Below, piece by piece: positions 34,343 through 43,247 of a stretch of 64,000 nucleotides of DNA (the stretch's first letter is position 1; every line of letters starts with the position of its first letter). A program made the position numbers and the translations under genes. Origin of the DNA: a bacterium (GTDB lineage: Bacteria; Planctomycetota; SZUA-567); NCBI GenBank assembly GCA_003245715.1, contig QKCJ01000034.1, forward strand, positions 1 to 64,000, given 5' to 3'. The notes beneath the pieces are model-generated. The model saw nothing but the letters and a program-made list of their open reading frames with translations. It searched no databases and was not told the DNA's origin.

Positions 34343-34649
34343 AATAGAAAACTCGTTAATTTTAAATAGACTGAAAATATACATTTTTTTTAAGAGTACC
34401 CCATTTATAGGGTAAGTCAAGGGATTACAGTGCGTTAGTGGTATAAGGATGGCAACTTTTTTTTATTGCCGGTAATGGCGGCGGGAAAATGATTGTGGTT
34501 GGGGGGGCAGGGGATATAATGGACTTTCTGACAATAACTAGAGAGCGCCTGGTTAATTGTGAATGCCCTCTAAGTAAGGTATTGTCATTTCGGTTTATTA
34601 AGATTATGAGCATTGCTCTAAGATATTATATTGACAGGAGTTTGAGATC

Positions 34650-37600
34650 ATGGCGTATATGCGGCGAATTGGCTGGCTGGTTGCTTGCCTGCTGGTTGTT
34701 TCTTTTGGTGCTGTTGCCGGTGAGAAAAATCCGGAAGAAGTTGGGGTTATTATTGAACGTGCTGCCGTGCTTGAGGCGGCCAAGGGGGTTGATAAGAATA
34801 AATATCCTGATGCCGAGAGTGTCATTCTTGAACAGGCACTCAATCTCACTTACCGCAAGGACGGTACGTATACCCAGTATGACGAGCAGTATATCAAGAT
34901 ACTTACCGAGAAGGCTCGCCGCGCGCACAGTACCATTTCAAGTTATTTCACCATACCTTATCAGCAGATTGAGGATTGCAAGGTTCTGCTGATTGAGATT
35001 ATCAAGCCTGATGGCCAGAGTGTAAAAATTGATCTGAAGAAAAACGCCAAACTGGTGGTCAATAATTCCAGTATGTCGGCAAATATTTATGACCCCAATG
35101 ACAAGGTTATCAGGGTTAACATTCCCGGACTTGAGGTGGGGGATATCCTGCATTCTTACATGTATGATAATACGCGTCAGCCGCGGACGCGGGGGATTTT
35201 CGCCGATATTTTCATGTTTGAGTTTACTACGCCGCTGCTGAAAAAAACAGTGCGCGTTACCGGCGACAGGGATTTTCCCCTGCAGAGTATTGCGCTGCGC
35301 AATCCTGTGGGCAAGTCGGTGGTTTTTGAGAAATCAGAGCAAGGCGATAAAATTGTTTATAAATGGGTCGGCACAAATGTTGCGCAGGCTTTCCCTGAGC
35401 CAGATTCGCCGGAGCTTTATTCCTGCACCCAGCGGGTTCTGGTCAGCACCGCCAAGAGCTGGAAAGAGGTCTCGGACTGGTACTGGCGTTTATGCCAGAA
35501 GCCTCTTGCAGAGACCACTCCGGCAATGCAGCAGAAGGTCAGTGAGTTGACCGCCAATGCCAAGACACCGATGGATAAGATCCGCGAGATTTTCCGCTGG
35601 GTCAGTCAGGAAGTACGGTATATGGGAATTACAACTGAAGCGGAAGCTCCCGGTTATGAGCCGCATCCGGTGCGTGACACCTTTGAGAAGATGCATGGGG
35701 TTTGCCGTGACAAGGCGGCGCTGCTTGCTGCGATGTTAAAGCTTGCCGGGTTTGAAGCGTTCCCGGTTATCATCAATAACGGCCCGAAGAAGGACCCTGA
35801 TGTGCCGCAGCCTTTCTTTAACCATGCAATAACCGCGGTGCTGCTTGACGGGCGGTATGTTCTGATGGACAGCACAGACGAGAACACCAAGCGATTGTTG
35901 CCGTCTTATCTTAATAACAAGAGTTATCTGGTGGCGACAAAGGGCGGGGAGGATCTGCTGACGTCGGCAATTGTTCCGGCTACGAAAAACCTGATGAAGA
36001 TCGAGACGATCGGCACGCTTACCGAGAATGGTGATTTTTCCGGTGTGAGCAAGTTGAAGTTTGACGGTATTAATGATAATGCTTACCGCGGTTATTTTGC
36101 CCGTATCACTCCAGAGGAGCGCCGCCGTTATTTTGAGAGCCAGATCAAGAATGTTTATGGCGCGGCGAAGCTGGATGATTTTGTTATCCGTCCGGCAGAT
36201 ATGCAGGATACTTCAAAGTCTCTTGAGGTTGAATTGACGTTTTCCGCCAAGGGTATTGTCGTCAAGGGGCGCAAGCTTGAGATGCTGCCGCTGCCGTTTC
36301 TTGGTGCGCGGGTGGGGATGGTTAATTTTGTCCTGGGCCGGGCGGGGCTTGAGAAGCGGCGTTTTCCTTTCAAGACCGATATTGCCTGCGGCGTGACTGA
36401 GAGCGTGCGGATTAATCTGCCAAAGGAGCATGGCAAGATCGCGTCAATGCCGGTCTACAAGAATATCGACAACCCGCAGGTTTTGTGGAAGCGTTCACTG
36501 GCGGAGGTTGGTGATGCGCTGATGGGTAAGAATGAGTTCATGCTCAAGGTTGTTGAGTTCGCGCCTGAGGAGTATCTTGCCTTGAAATCCGATCTGCGGC
36601 AGATTGAGTATAACCAGCGCAAGATGCCGATTATTGCCCTTGGTGCTGCGCAGGAAGTGGAAAAGAAGAATGAGCTTTCTGCGGACGCAGTCGTTATTGA
36701 AAGCAATGTCAGCTATGAGATTACTGACCGGTCAAGCTGGACTGAAACCAGAAAGGTCAAGAAAAAGATCCTTACTTATGCCGGCAAGAAAGACTCCGCT
36801 GAGATCAAGTTTGATTATAACCCCGCCTGGGAGAAGGTGACCCTGCTTGAGGCGACGGTTACTGCACCTGATGGCAAGATGCAGGTTATCTCGCCAAAAG
36901 AAATCAATATCATGGATCAGGGCTGGAACGGCAGTGCGCCGCGTTATCCCGGCGGCAAGACCTTGGTTGCGAGCCTGCCGGGTGTTGCGCTTGGCAGCGT
37001 GATTAACTACACGGTAAAAAGCGAGTGCTTTAACCGCGAATTTTTCAGCGCCAGTGAGAGCTTCAGATCTTTTGATCCGCTGGTAGGTAAGAGTGTCAGC
37101 GTAAAATATCCGGAAAAATTCGCTGGTTTTTCCTCTCAGGTTTTTGATGGGGTGAAGAGTACGGGCATCTATAACCCGCTGGTGGCTAATTCGAGTGTTA
37201 TTGTTGAGGCGGATGAGACGGTTGCCGGAGGCAAGGTCTTCAGGCGCTGGGCGGCTGATGATGTGGCGGCCCTGAAGCGTGAGGGTAATCTGCCGGTGTG
37301 GAGCAGTTTTAATCCGACGCTGTTTCTGAGTTCCGGAAGCTGGAAAGAGTATGCGGAAAAATTCAGTTCGCTGTTCAGTAAACTTTCGGCTAATCAGGCT
37401 GGTGCCGCCCAAAAAGCCCGTGCGATAACCGCAGAGGCCAAAACCGCGGAAGCGAAAGTGTTGCGGGTCCGTGATTTTGTCGCGACAAAAATCCGCACGG
37501 CCGGGCCAGAATATTCTGAACTTCCTCTTTCATTGTTGACGCCGGCGGACAAGACTCTTGATGATGGTTATGGCCACAGCGCAGACAAGGCTATTCTGAC

Positions 37601-38675
37601 CGCGGCCATGCTGCAGGCGCTTGATATAAAGTATGAAGTCGTACCTGTTACCTATTACCGTCAGACATCAGGGATGCAGACGCCGTTTCTTGATCTTGCC
37701 GACGAGGAGATTTTCAGTGCGGTACTTCTCAGGGTTGATCTTGGTGGCGGCAAGGTCTGGTGGCTCAATGACACCGATCAGTACGCCCAGCCCGGCACTA
37801 CCCCGCATGACGGGTATTACGCCCTTGATCTGGCCAGTGCCGGCTTCAAACCAATTGGTGTGCTTGCGAACAATGCCTCGCAGAGCGAGTTGATTTATCA
37901 TATCGAGCTTGGCGAGGGCGGCGCGGCGCGTATTACCAGAATCAGCTATGCTTACGGCAATAAATTTAACGCGGCCAAGAAGATGTTCGCCGAGATGACA
38001 CCGGAACAGTTGCGCCGTCGCCACCAGCAGCAACTCTCTGATATTTCTTACGCCGCAAAAGCCGATGGTGAGATTAAGGTTGATTACAAGCAGTATCCGG
38101 GCGTTGTCAGTTTCAGTGCGGAGGTGCCGCGTTTTGCGGTGAGTGAAGACCGTTTTACCTATCTGACACTGCCACAGTCCCTGCGCCGGGCTTTTGGTTT
38201 GAGTGCCGATGAGCGCAGCAGTCCGCTGATGCTTGACGGTAACGATGAGCTTCGCATATCGACTATTATTTCATTTGAGCCAAAGCTTGGAATGCCGGCA
38301 ATTACACCAAAAGATTTTCTCTGGAACTCGCCAGACGGACGCAACCGCCTTGAGGTGAATAATTATTATTACGATCCCCAGCTTCTGCGCAGGCCGTCGC
38401 TGTTTATCGAACAGGTTGGGCCGGTGCGGGAGATTCTTGTTGACGAGCTAAAGCGTGGCCGGCGGGTTTTTGTTATCCGGCACAGGAAATCATCTGCCCC
38501 GGCAGTTTATTCGGCGGCGTTTTATCCAAAACTCCTGCAGGCGCAGAATGAACTCTCAGGCTATTACGCGCGTACCCTGCTTCTGACCTCGCCGGTGAAA
38601 AACAAGGATAAGGAACTGAAAAAAGTGGTCGAGCGTCTGCGTAATGAGAAGAAAGCAGAGGTTTCTCAGAACTGA
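34650..38675 (+). CDS. Exported protein with tandem DUF3857/transglutaminase units
   Basis: A 1341-residue protein with a signal peptide (IGWLVACLLVVSFGAVAG). The first half is DUF3857 (about 40-280) followed by a transglutaminase-like domain with triad C352 (HGVCRDKAAL), H392 (FNHAITAVLL) and D407 (LMDSTDE). The second half repeats the plan: a DUF3857-like part (about 680-870) and a transglutaminase-like part in which the equivalents are S977 (YGHSADKAIL), E1020 and Asn (WWLNDTD). The second unit is therefore inactive. Such proteins are periplasmic or outer-membrane associated; substrates are unknown. AGGAG lies nine bases upstream of the ATG. Confidence 0.85.
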   Translation: MAYMRRIGWLVACLLVVSFGAVAGEKNPEEVGVIIERAAVLEAAKGVDKNKYPDAESVILEQALNLTYRKDGTYTQYDEQYIKILTEKARRAHSTISSYFTIPYQQIEDCKVLLIEIIKPDGQSVKIDLKKNAKLVVNNSSMSANIYDPNDKVIRVNIPGLEVGDILHSYMYDNTRQPRTRGIFADIFMFEFTTPLLKKTVRVTGDRDFPLQSIALRNPVGKSVVFEKSEQGDKIVYKWVGTNVAQAFPEPDSPELYSCTQRVLVSTAKSWKEVSDWYWRLCQKPLAETTPAMQQKVSELTANAKTPMDKIREIFRWVSQEVRYMGITTEAEAPGYEPHPVRDTFEKMHGVCRDKAALLAAMLKLAGFEAFPVIINNGPKKDPDVPQPFFNHAITAVLLDGRYVLMDSTDENTKRLLPSYLNNKSYLVATKGGEDLLTSAIVPATKNLMKIETIGTLTENGDFSGVSKLKFDGINDNAYRGYFARITPEERRRYFESQIKNVYGAAKLDDFVIRPADMQDTSKSLEVELTFSAKGIVVKGRKLEMLPLPFLGARVGMVNFVLGRAGLEKRRFPFKTDIACGVTESVRINLPKEHGKIASMPVYKNIDNPQVLWKRSLAEVGDALMGKNEFMLKVVEFAPEEYLALKSDLRQIEYNQRKMPIIALGAAQEVEKKNELSADAVVIESNVSYEITDRSSWTETRKVKKKILTYAGKKDSAEIKFDYNPAWEKVTLLEATVTAPDGKMQVISPKEINIMDQGWNGSAPRYPGGKTLVASLPGVALGSVINYTVKSECFNREFFSASESFRSFDPLVGKSVSVKYPEKFAGFSSQVFDGVKSTGIYNPLVANSSVIVEADETVAGGKVFRRWAADDVAALKREGNLPVWSSFNPTLFLSSGSWKEYAEKFSSLFSKLSANQAGAAQKARAITAEAKTAEAKVLRVRDFVATKIRTAGPEYSELPLSLLTPADKTLDDGYGHSADKAILTAAMLQALDIKYEVVPVTYYRQTSGMQTPFLDLADEEIFSAVLLRVDLGGGKVWWLNDTDQYAQPGTTPHDGYYALDLASAGFKPIGVLANNASQSELIYHIELGEGGAARITRISYAYGNKFNAAKKMFAEMTPEQLRRRHQQQLSDISYAAKADGEIKVDYKQYPGVVSFSAEVPRFAVSEDRFTYLTLPQSLRRAFGLSADERSSPLMLDGNDELRISTIISFEPKLGMPAITPKDFLWNSPDGRNRLEVNNYYYDPQLLRRPSLFIEQVGPVREILVDELKRGRRVFVIRHRKSSAPAVYSAAFYPKLLQAQNELSGYYARTLLLTSPVKNKDKELKKVVERLRNEKKAEVSQN

Positions 38676-38696
38676 CTTGTCACAAGGGTTGGCGTT

Positions 38697-39173
38697 ATGG
38701 ATGATTCTTATTCAGGACAGATTTCATTTTCTTGTCGTTTGATAAAAGAAAAGTTTACGCTTCGGTCTGTTTTTGAGCCAAAAAATTTACAGATTGATTC
38801 CGGGAATGGCGATTCATATTGTGTGCTCCAGACGGGTCGGATGACCTTTGATGTCTTGCAAGATGAGCAGTTTTTTATACAGGCTGTTGCTGATAAACAT
38901 CGTGGTGATAAACTGGTGCGAGTCTGTGATCAGGCAGGAGATGAATTACTTAATTTTGAAATAAGTTTTTTTCGTTGTAGAATAAACTGTTCTGGCGGCA
39001 ATTATCCCCTTCCGAATTTTTTTGTTCCTCGCATTGATTATTTTTCGCTTGAATATAAACGCTGGCAGCTTGCTTTTGGTTTTGTCAGTAATTTTTCAGT
39101 TACTGAAGATTGTCTTGCGTTTGGTGTTGCCGTCACGGCTTATCTTTACCAGTATTCACGGTACTATCGTTAA
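38697..39173 (+). CDS. Hypothetical protein after the transglutaminase gene
   Basis: Not recognised. 158 residues, no signal peptide, mostly beta-strand in character with many Phe and Tyr (FVPRIDYFSLEYKRWQLAFGF). The pattern is faintly like LURP/tubby-C-type barrels, but I would not assign it. It starts 21 bases after the large transglutaminase-like gene and is more AT-rich than that gene. A terminator follows. Confidence 0.6.
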   Translation: MDDSYSGQISFSCRLIKEKFTLRSVFEPKNLQIDSGNGDSYCVLQTGRMTFDVLQDEQFFIQAVADKHRGDKLVRVCDQAGDELLNFEISFFRCRINCSGGNYPLPNFFVPRIDYFSLEYKRWQLAFGFVSNFSVTEDCLAFGVAVTAYLYQYSRYYR

Positions 39174-39199
39174 GGATAAATCTGAATAGATTAATTAAA

Positions 39200-39235
39200 A
39201 AAAGCGGAGACCATATTTTAATGGCCTCCGCTTTT
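39200..39235. terminator. Bidirectional terminator between convergent genes
   Basis: AAAAGCGGAG and CTCCGCTTTT form a 10-bp stem, extended by CCAT/ATGG after one mismatch. A-run on one side and T-run on the other allow use by both the plus-strand gene ending at 39173 and tkt ending at 39260. Confidence 0.85.
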
Positions 39236-39259
39236 GAATTGTATTTCTTATGGCGTTTA

Positions 39260-41290
39260 TTAGAAATCAGCTTCAGCAAGTTTGTCAAGAACTGAGTCAA
39301 CGGTAAAGCCGAAGTGTTCTGCGACCTTGCCGGCGGGGCCTGATTCACCAAAACTGTCCATGCCGATAAAGATACCCTTTTCGCCGAGGATTCCTTCCCA
39401 GCCGTCGATAACGCCAGCTTCGATTACGCAGCGGTTCTTGAAGCGTTTGGGCAGAACCTTTTTCTTGTAGCCATCACTCTGCTTCTTGAAGACGTCAAGA
39501 CTAGGCATACTTACAACGCGTACAGTACGTCCTGCTTCACGCAGAACACCGGCAACTTCAAGGGCGAGGGTTACTTCGCTGCCTGAAGCTATCAGACAGA
39601 TCTCGGCGATGCCTTCAGGATCTTTCTCGAGAATGTAGCCACCCTTGAGAGTGTCTCTTGCAGGTGCGAACTCTTCGCGGTCGAGCGTTGGCAGATTCTG
39701 GCGTGAGAGCGCCATGACTGTCGGGCCGTCCTGACGGGCGAAGGCGTACTGGTAAGCGTAAGCAGCTTCGTTGGCGTCGGCCGGACGGAAAACATCAACG
39801 TTTGGCATACAGCGTAGTGAAGCGATGTGCTCAATTGGCTGGTGGGTCGGGCCGTCTTCGCCGACAAAAATGCTGTCGTGGGTGAAGATGTAAAGAGCCT
39901 GCAGTTTCTGCAGCGCTGCCAGACGGATTGCCGGACGCAGATAATCGCTGAAAACCAGGAAGGTCGCACAGAACGGAATGAAACCGCCGTAAGCGGCCAT
40001 GCCGTTGGTAATCTGTCCCATGGCGTGTTCACGTACTCCGTAGTGGATGTTGCGCGCCAGATACATCTGCGGTTCGATAAATTCGTACTGGGTGAACTCG
40101 CCCTTGGTGATGAGGGTCTTGTTTGATTCAACAAGGTCAGCCGAACCACCGACAAGTTCAGGCAGGATTTCTGCAAAAGCGTCGAGGATCTTGCCGCCGC
40201 TTGCGCGGGTTGCGATGCTTTCGCCGGCCGGGAATTCCAGGGTTGAGTTTTTCCACTGCTTTGGAAGTTCGCCAGCTTTTACGCGGAGATATTCTTTGGC
40301 AAGGTTTGCATGTTTCTTGGTGAAATCGTCAAGCATTGCATCCCACTCAGCGCGGTCAGCCTTCCAGTCAGCCTGTCTGGTCTTGAAGAATTTGTAGACT
40401 TCAGCCGGAACATGAAATGACTCTTCCGACCAGCCCATGGCTTTCTTGCCGGCGAGGATTTCATCAGCGCCAAGAGGTGCGCCGTGTGTGCCGGATGTAC
40501 CCTGCTTGTTTGGTGAACCCTTGCCGATTGTGGTCTTGGCAATAATCAGGCTAGGCTTGTCGGTAACGTCCTGTGCTGCGGCGATGGCGTTAGCGATAGC
40601 TTCGTGGTTGTGGCCGTCAATTGTCTGAACATGCCATTCATCGGCTTCATAACGCTTGGCAACGTCTTCGGTAAAGCAGATGTCGGTGCAGCCGTCGATC
40701 TGGATCTTGTTTGAGTCGTAAATGGCGATCAGGCGGCCGAGCTTGAGGTGGCCGGCAAGGCTGGCGGCTTCCTGGCTGATGCCTTCCTGATTACAACCGT
40801 CACCCATCAGAACGTAGGTGAAGTGGTCGGTCAGTTCGTAGCTTGGGGTGTTGTACATTTCACTAATCATGCGTTCGCTCAGCGCCATACCTACAGATGC
40901 GGCAAAACCAGCACCAAGAGGGCCTCCGGTGAAGTCAACGCCCTTGGTGTAGCCGAATTCCGGGTGGCCGGGAGTCTTGCTGCCGAGTTGGCGGAAGTTC
41001 TTGAGGTCGTCAAGTTCAAGGTAACCGATAAGGTGGCACATGGAGTAAAGTAGCATTGAGCCGTGACCAGCAGAGAGAATAAAGCGGTCGCGGTTAGCCC
41101 ATTTGTCATCTTCAGGATCAATATTAAAAACACGGGTAAGCAGAACGGCTGCGATATCAGCACAGCCCATCGGCAGGCCGGGGTGGCCGCTGTTGGCTGC
41201 CTGTACGCCGTCGGCTGAGAGCCAGCGGATTGTATTAGCAATTTTCTGCGACAGATCCGCGTCGATTGCGGGTTTCAGGTTGTTGCCCAT
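39260..41290 (-). CDS. tkt: Transketolase
   Basis: Transketolase moves two-carbon units in the pentose phosphate pathway using thiamine diphosphate. Visible landmarks are ANSGHPGLPMGCADIA near the N-terminus, GDGCNQEGISQEAASLAGHL (ThDP-binding GDG...N), THDSIFVGEDGPTHQPIEH and the catalytic Glu segment VREHAMGQITNGMAA. Length is about 676 residues. AAGGAG lies five bases before the ATG at 41290; an in-frame ATG one codon earlier is almost on top of it. The gene is monocistronic. Confidence 0.96.
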   Translation of the reverse strand: MGNNLKPAIDADLSQKIANTIRWLSADGVQAANSGHPGLPMGCADIAAVLLTRVFNIDPEDDKWANRDRFILSAGHGSMLLYSMCHLIGYLELDDLKNFRQLGSKTPGHPEFGYTKGVDFTGGPLGAGFAASVGMALSERMISEMYNTPSYELTDHFTYVLMGDGCNQEGISQEAASLAGHLKLGRLIAIYDSNKIQIDGCTDICFTEDVAKRYEADEWHVQTIDGHNHEAIANAIAAAQDVTDKPSLIIAKTTIGKGSPNKQGTSGTHGAPLGADEILAGKKAMGWSEESFHVPAEVYKFFKTRQADWKADRAEWDAMLDDFTKKHANLAKEYLRVKAGELPKQWKNSTLEFPAGESIATRASGGKILDAFAEILPELVGGSADLVESNKTLITKGEFTQYEFIEPQMYLARNIHYGVREHAMGQITNGMAAYGGFIPFCATFLVFSDYLRPAIRLAALQKLQALYIFTHDSIFVGEDGPTHQPIEHIASLRCMPNVDVFRPADANEAAYAYQYAFARQDGPTVMALSRQNLPTLDREEFAPARDTLKGGYILEKDPEGIAEICLIASGSEVTLALEVAGVLREAGRTVRVVSMPSLDVFKKQSDGYKKKVLPKRFKNRCVIEAGVIDGWEGILGEKGIFIGMDSFGESGPAGKVAEHFGFTVDSVLDKLAEADF

Positions 41291-42084
41291 CATATCTCCT
41301 TGTAAAAAAAAGTCCGGTCCATCCAAATATATATAATAACTACCAATATCTTTATTAAAACTGTGCTTGTTTTATGTCGGGGTTTAAGGTAAAACCAATT
41401 TTCCGGTTTTACCGCTGGATAACCCGGTATATACGCAGAATGAAAGTGTTACCTTCTAGACCCCGGGGTTTTTGCCCATTACACCCAAAGACAGTACATC
41501 TTTGCTTAATACGCATGCTGGAGATGCAGCAGCCGGATATCCGGTTATTGCAGCGCCCCCTGCAGTCAATCCATATAAAAACACCCCGAGTGTGGATTCC
41601 ACAGTCGGGAGCAGACACAAATGTTTATATCGTAAGGTTATAGATTGTCCGGGTCAAGTATGTTGGCTTATTTATTTTCAGAAGCTCCGGCAGCTTGCGG
41701 ATAATTTATGGACAACTTGCTGCAAACACGATAAATAATTAGCGCAAACCATAGGTATTTAATCAGTTAACTGTTTGGAAAGACTGAGATTGCGTGTTTT
41801 TGATTATAAAAGAAAAGTTTTGATTATTTCCAGGACTCTCGATTAGGGTTTAATTCAACTTATATCGGATATTTTGACCGGTTTCCCCGGTTCGTTACGG
41901 ATTTTTTATAACCAGTAAATTTTGAGCCTGCCTGAGGGCAGGATGGGAAGATTTTGGTTTTGAGTATTTCTGCACAGTATAGAGTTGAGGGTTCTCTGCT
42001 GTTTTTGCTGTCAGTTGAATAATTCACATAATGTATTTCGTTATTTGATGCAGTGAAAAACGTTGTTAAATCAATGTGGGTTTA
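41291..42084. other. Palindrome-rich intergenic region between tkt and the LacI-type gene
   Basis: About 790 bases without a credible protein gene. It holds several symmetric elements: GGTAAAACC/GGTTTTACC (41388-41396 and 41405-41413, 8-base loop), ACCCCGGGGT near 41460 and CCGGATATCCGG (41533-41544). None has a terminator T-run. A structured RNA is possible, but I found no signature of tmRNA, RNase P, SRP RNA or tRNA. The tkt promoter must lie near its left end. Confidence 0.55.
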
Positions 42085-43068
42085 TCAGGCAGAGCATCTT
42101 TTGATTAGCTTGGCGGGAATAATTATGCTCGAATTTCTGGCTTCCTGCGGGTTGTCGATTTTATCCAGCAGCATTTTTGCCGCAGCTTGCCCCGCTTCGG
42201 TGTTGGGTTGGGCAATGGTGGTCAGCGGTGGAGTGCTGTAGGCGCAGAATTCTCGGTTATCAAAGCCAATTACTTTTATATCTTCAGGCACAGAAATTTT
42301 CAGCTCGTGCAACCCCTGCAGCAGTCCCATCGCGACAATATCAGAGTGGGTCTGGACAGCTTTCACGCCGGAGTCAGCAACTTCTCTGGCCGCTTTTTTA
42401 CCGGCTTCACATTGCCCGCCAGCATCGGAGTAATAGAACTCGATTTTATCTAACTTGTTTTCGTTAATGGCCTTGCGGTAGCCGTTGAGGCGTGTCCAGT
42501 CGTTCTGCATTGAGGAGATGCCGAGGTATGCCACGCCCTCGCCGCAGCTCTGGCAGAGGTATTTGACCGCTTCATAAACTCCCTGCTCGCGACCGATGCG
42601 CACACCTGTGGCGTTCTGGTCCTGCGAGTCAAGGCGAACAAGGGGTATGCCGGCGTTACTCAGTTTTTCCGCCGCTTCCATATCGCTGTAAAATCTTCCA
42701 GGCAGGAGCAAAACCCCGGCAGGGCGCTGGCGGATTATCTGGCTGAGTATTGATTTCTGCTCGGATGCGTCCTGATTCTCCAGGCTGATAAGATTAACCT
42801 TATAATTATGGGCGCGCATCGCAGCCTCAAAGGCGGTGAACTTGCGCACGTATAATTCATCAAGCATCCAGCAGAGTCCAGTGATCTCATATGATTTGCG
42901 TGAGCGCAGGGATTTTGCCGCCTGATTGGGCGCGTAATTAAGTTCGCGGGCGGTCTGCAGAATCAGCTCCCGCAGGTCAGCGCGGACGTTTTCCTCGCCA
43001 TTGATAGCCCGGCTCACAGTCTTTATCGAGACGCCGGTAATCTGTGCAATATCTTTTAAGGTAGCCAT
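42085..43068 (-). CDS. LacI-family transcription regulator of uxaBA (inferred)
   Basis: A 327-residue LacI/GalR-type repressor. The helix-turn-helix ATLKDIAQITGVSIKTVSRA (2-21) and hinge NYAPNQAAKSLRS are typical; the rest is the periplasmic-binding-like sensor domain with LLLPGRFYSDMEAA, VAYLGISSMQNDWTRLNGYRKA and VKVIGFDN. It is divergent from uxaB, and the 180-base gap contains two 14-bp palindromes of LacI type, one beside each gene. A uronate or aldonate sugar acid is the likely ligand. It probably also controls itself. Confidence 0.92.
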   Translation of the reverse strand: MATLKDIAQITGVSIKTVSRAINGEENVRADLRELILQTARELNYAPNQAAKSLRSRKSYEITGLCWMLDELYVRKFTAFEAAMRAHNYKVNLISLENQDASEQKSILSQIIRQRPAGVLLLPGRFYSDMEAAEKLSNAGIPLVRLDSQDQNATGVRIGREQGVYEAVKYLCQSCGEGVAYLGISSMQNDWTRLNGYRKAINENKLDKIEFYYSDAGGQCEAGKKAAREVADSGVKAVQTHSDIVAMGLLQGLHELKISVPEDIKVIGFDNREFCAYSTPPLTTIAQPNTEAGQAAAKMLLDKIDNPQEARNSSIIIPAKLIKRCSA

Positions 43069-43093
43069 TTATCCCTTGCCTGAATCAATCAGA

Positions 43094-43107
43094 TGACATC
43101 GTTGTCA
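43094..43107. promoter_or_regulatory. Operator-like palindrome TGACATCGTTGTCA
   Basis: 14-bp near-perfect palindrome with 5-bp arms TGACA/TGTCA, 26 bases upstream of the LacI-type gene start. It matches the second site at 43198 in 13 of 14 positions, as expected for a repressor that controls both divergent genes. Confidence 0.75.
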
Positions 43108-43170
43108 TTAATATTTTCATTTATAATAAATCACAGATAAACAAAATCAATATAATAATTTAAAAAATAT

Positions 43171-43211
43171 TTGACAAATAATTGGTATGGTGTAGTATGA
43201 CAACGTTGTCA
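43171..43211 (+). promoter_or_regulatory. uxaB promoter overlapped by operator TGACAACGTTGTCA
   Basis: TTGACA (43171-43176), 16 bases, then TAGTAT (43193-43198) form a sigma-70 promoter. The perfect 14-bp palindrome TGACAACGTTGTCA (43198-43211) starts at the last base of the -10 box and covers the transcription start, so binding there would block transcription. Confidence 0.78.
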
Positions 43212-43247
43212 GTGATAATAAAATTAAAAAATGAAAGGTTTATAAAA

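Noticed and set aside
33284..34420. Longer N-terminus for the Gfo/Idh protein starting at 34420
   Set aside because: The extra 26 residues precede the Rossmann glycine motif by too far for the family and look like translated leader.
36732..37412. A 226-codon minus-strand frame inside the transglutaminase-like gene
   Set aside because: It lies wholly opposite a continuous 1341-residue protein with recognisable domains and has no ribosome-binding site.
41374..41738. Several overlapping short frames in the tkt-LacI gap
   Set aside because: Their translations are Arg/Cys/Pro-rich without family features, none has a ribosome-binding site, and they overlap each other on both strands.
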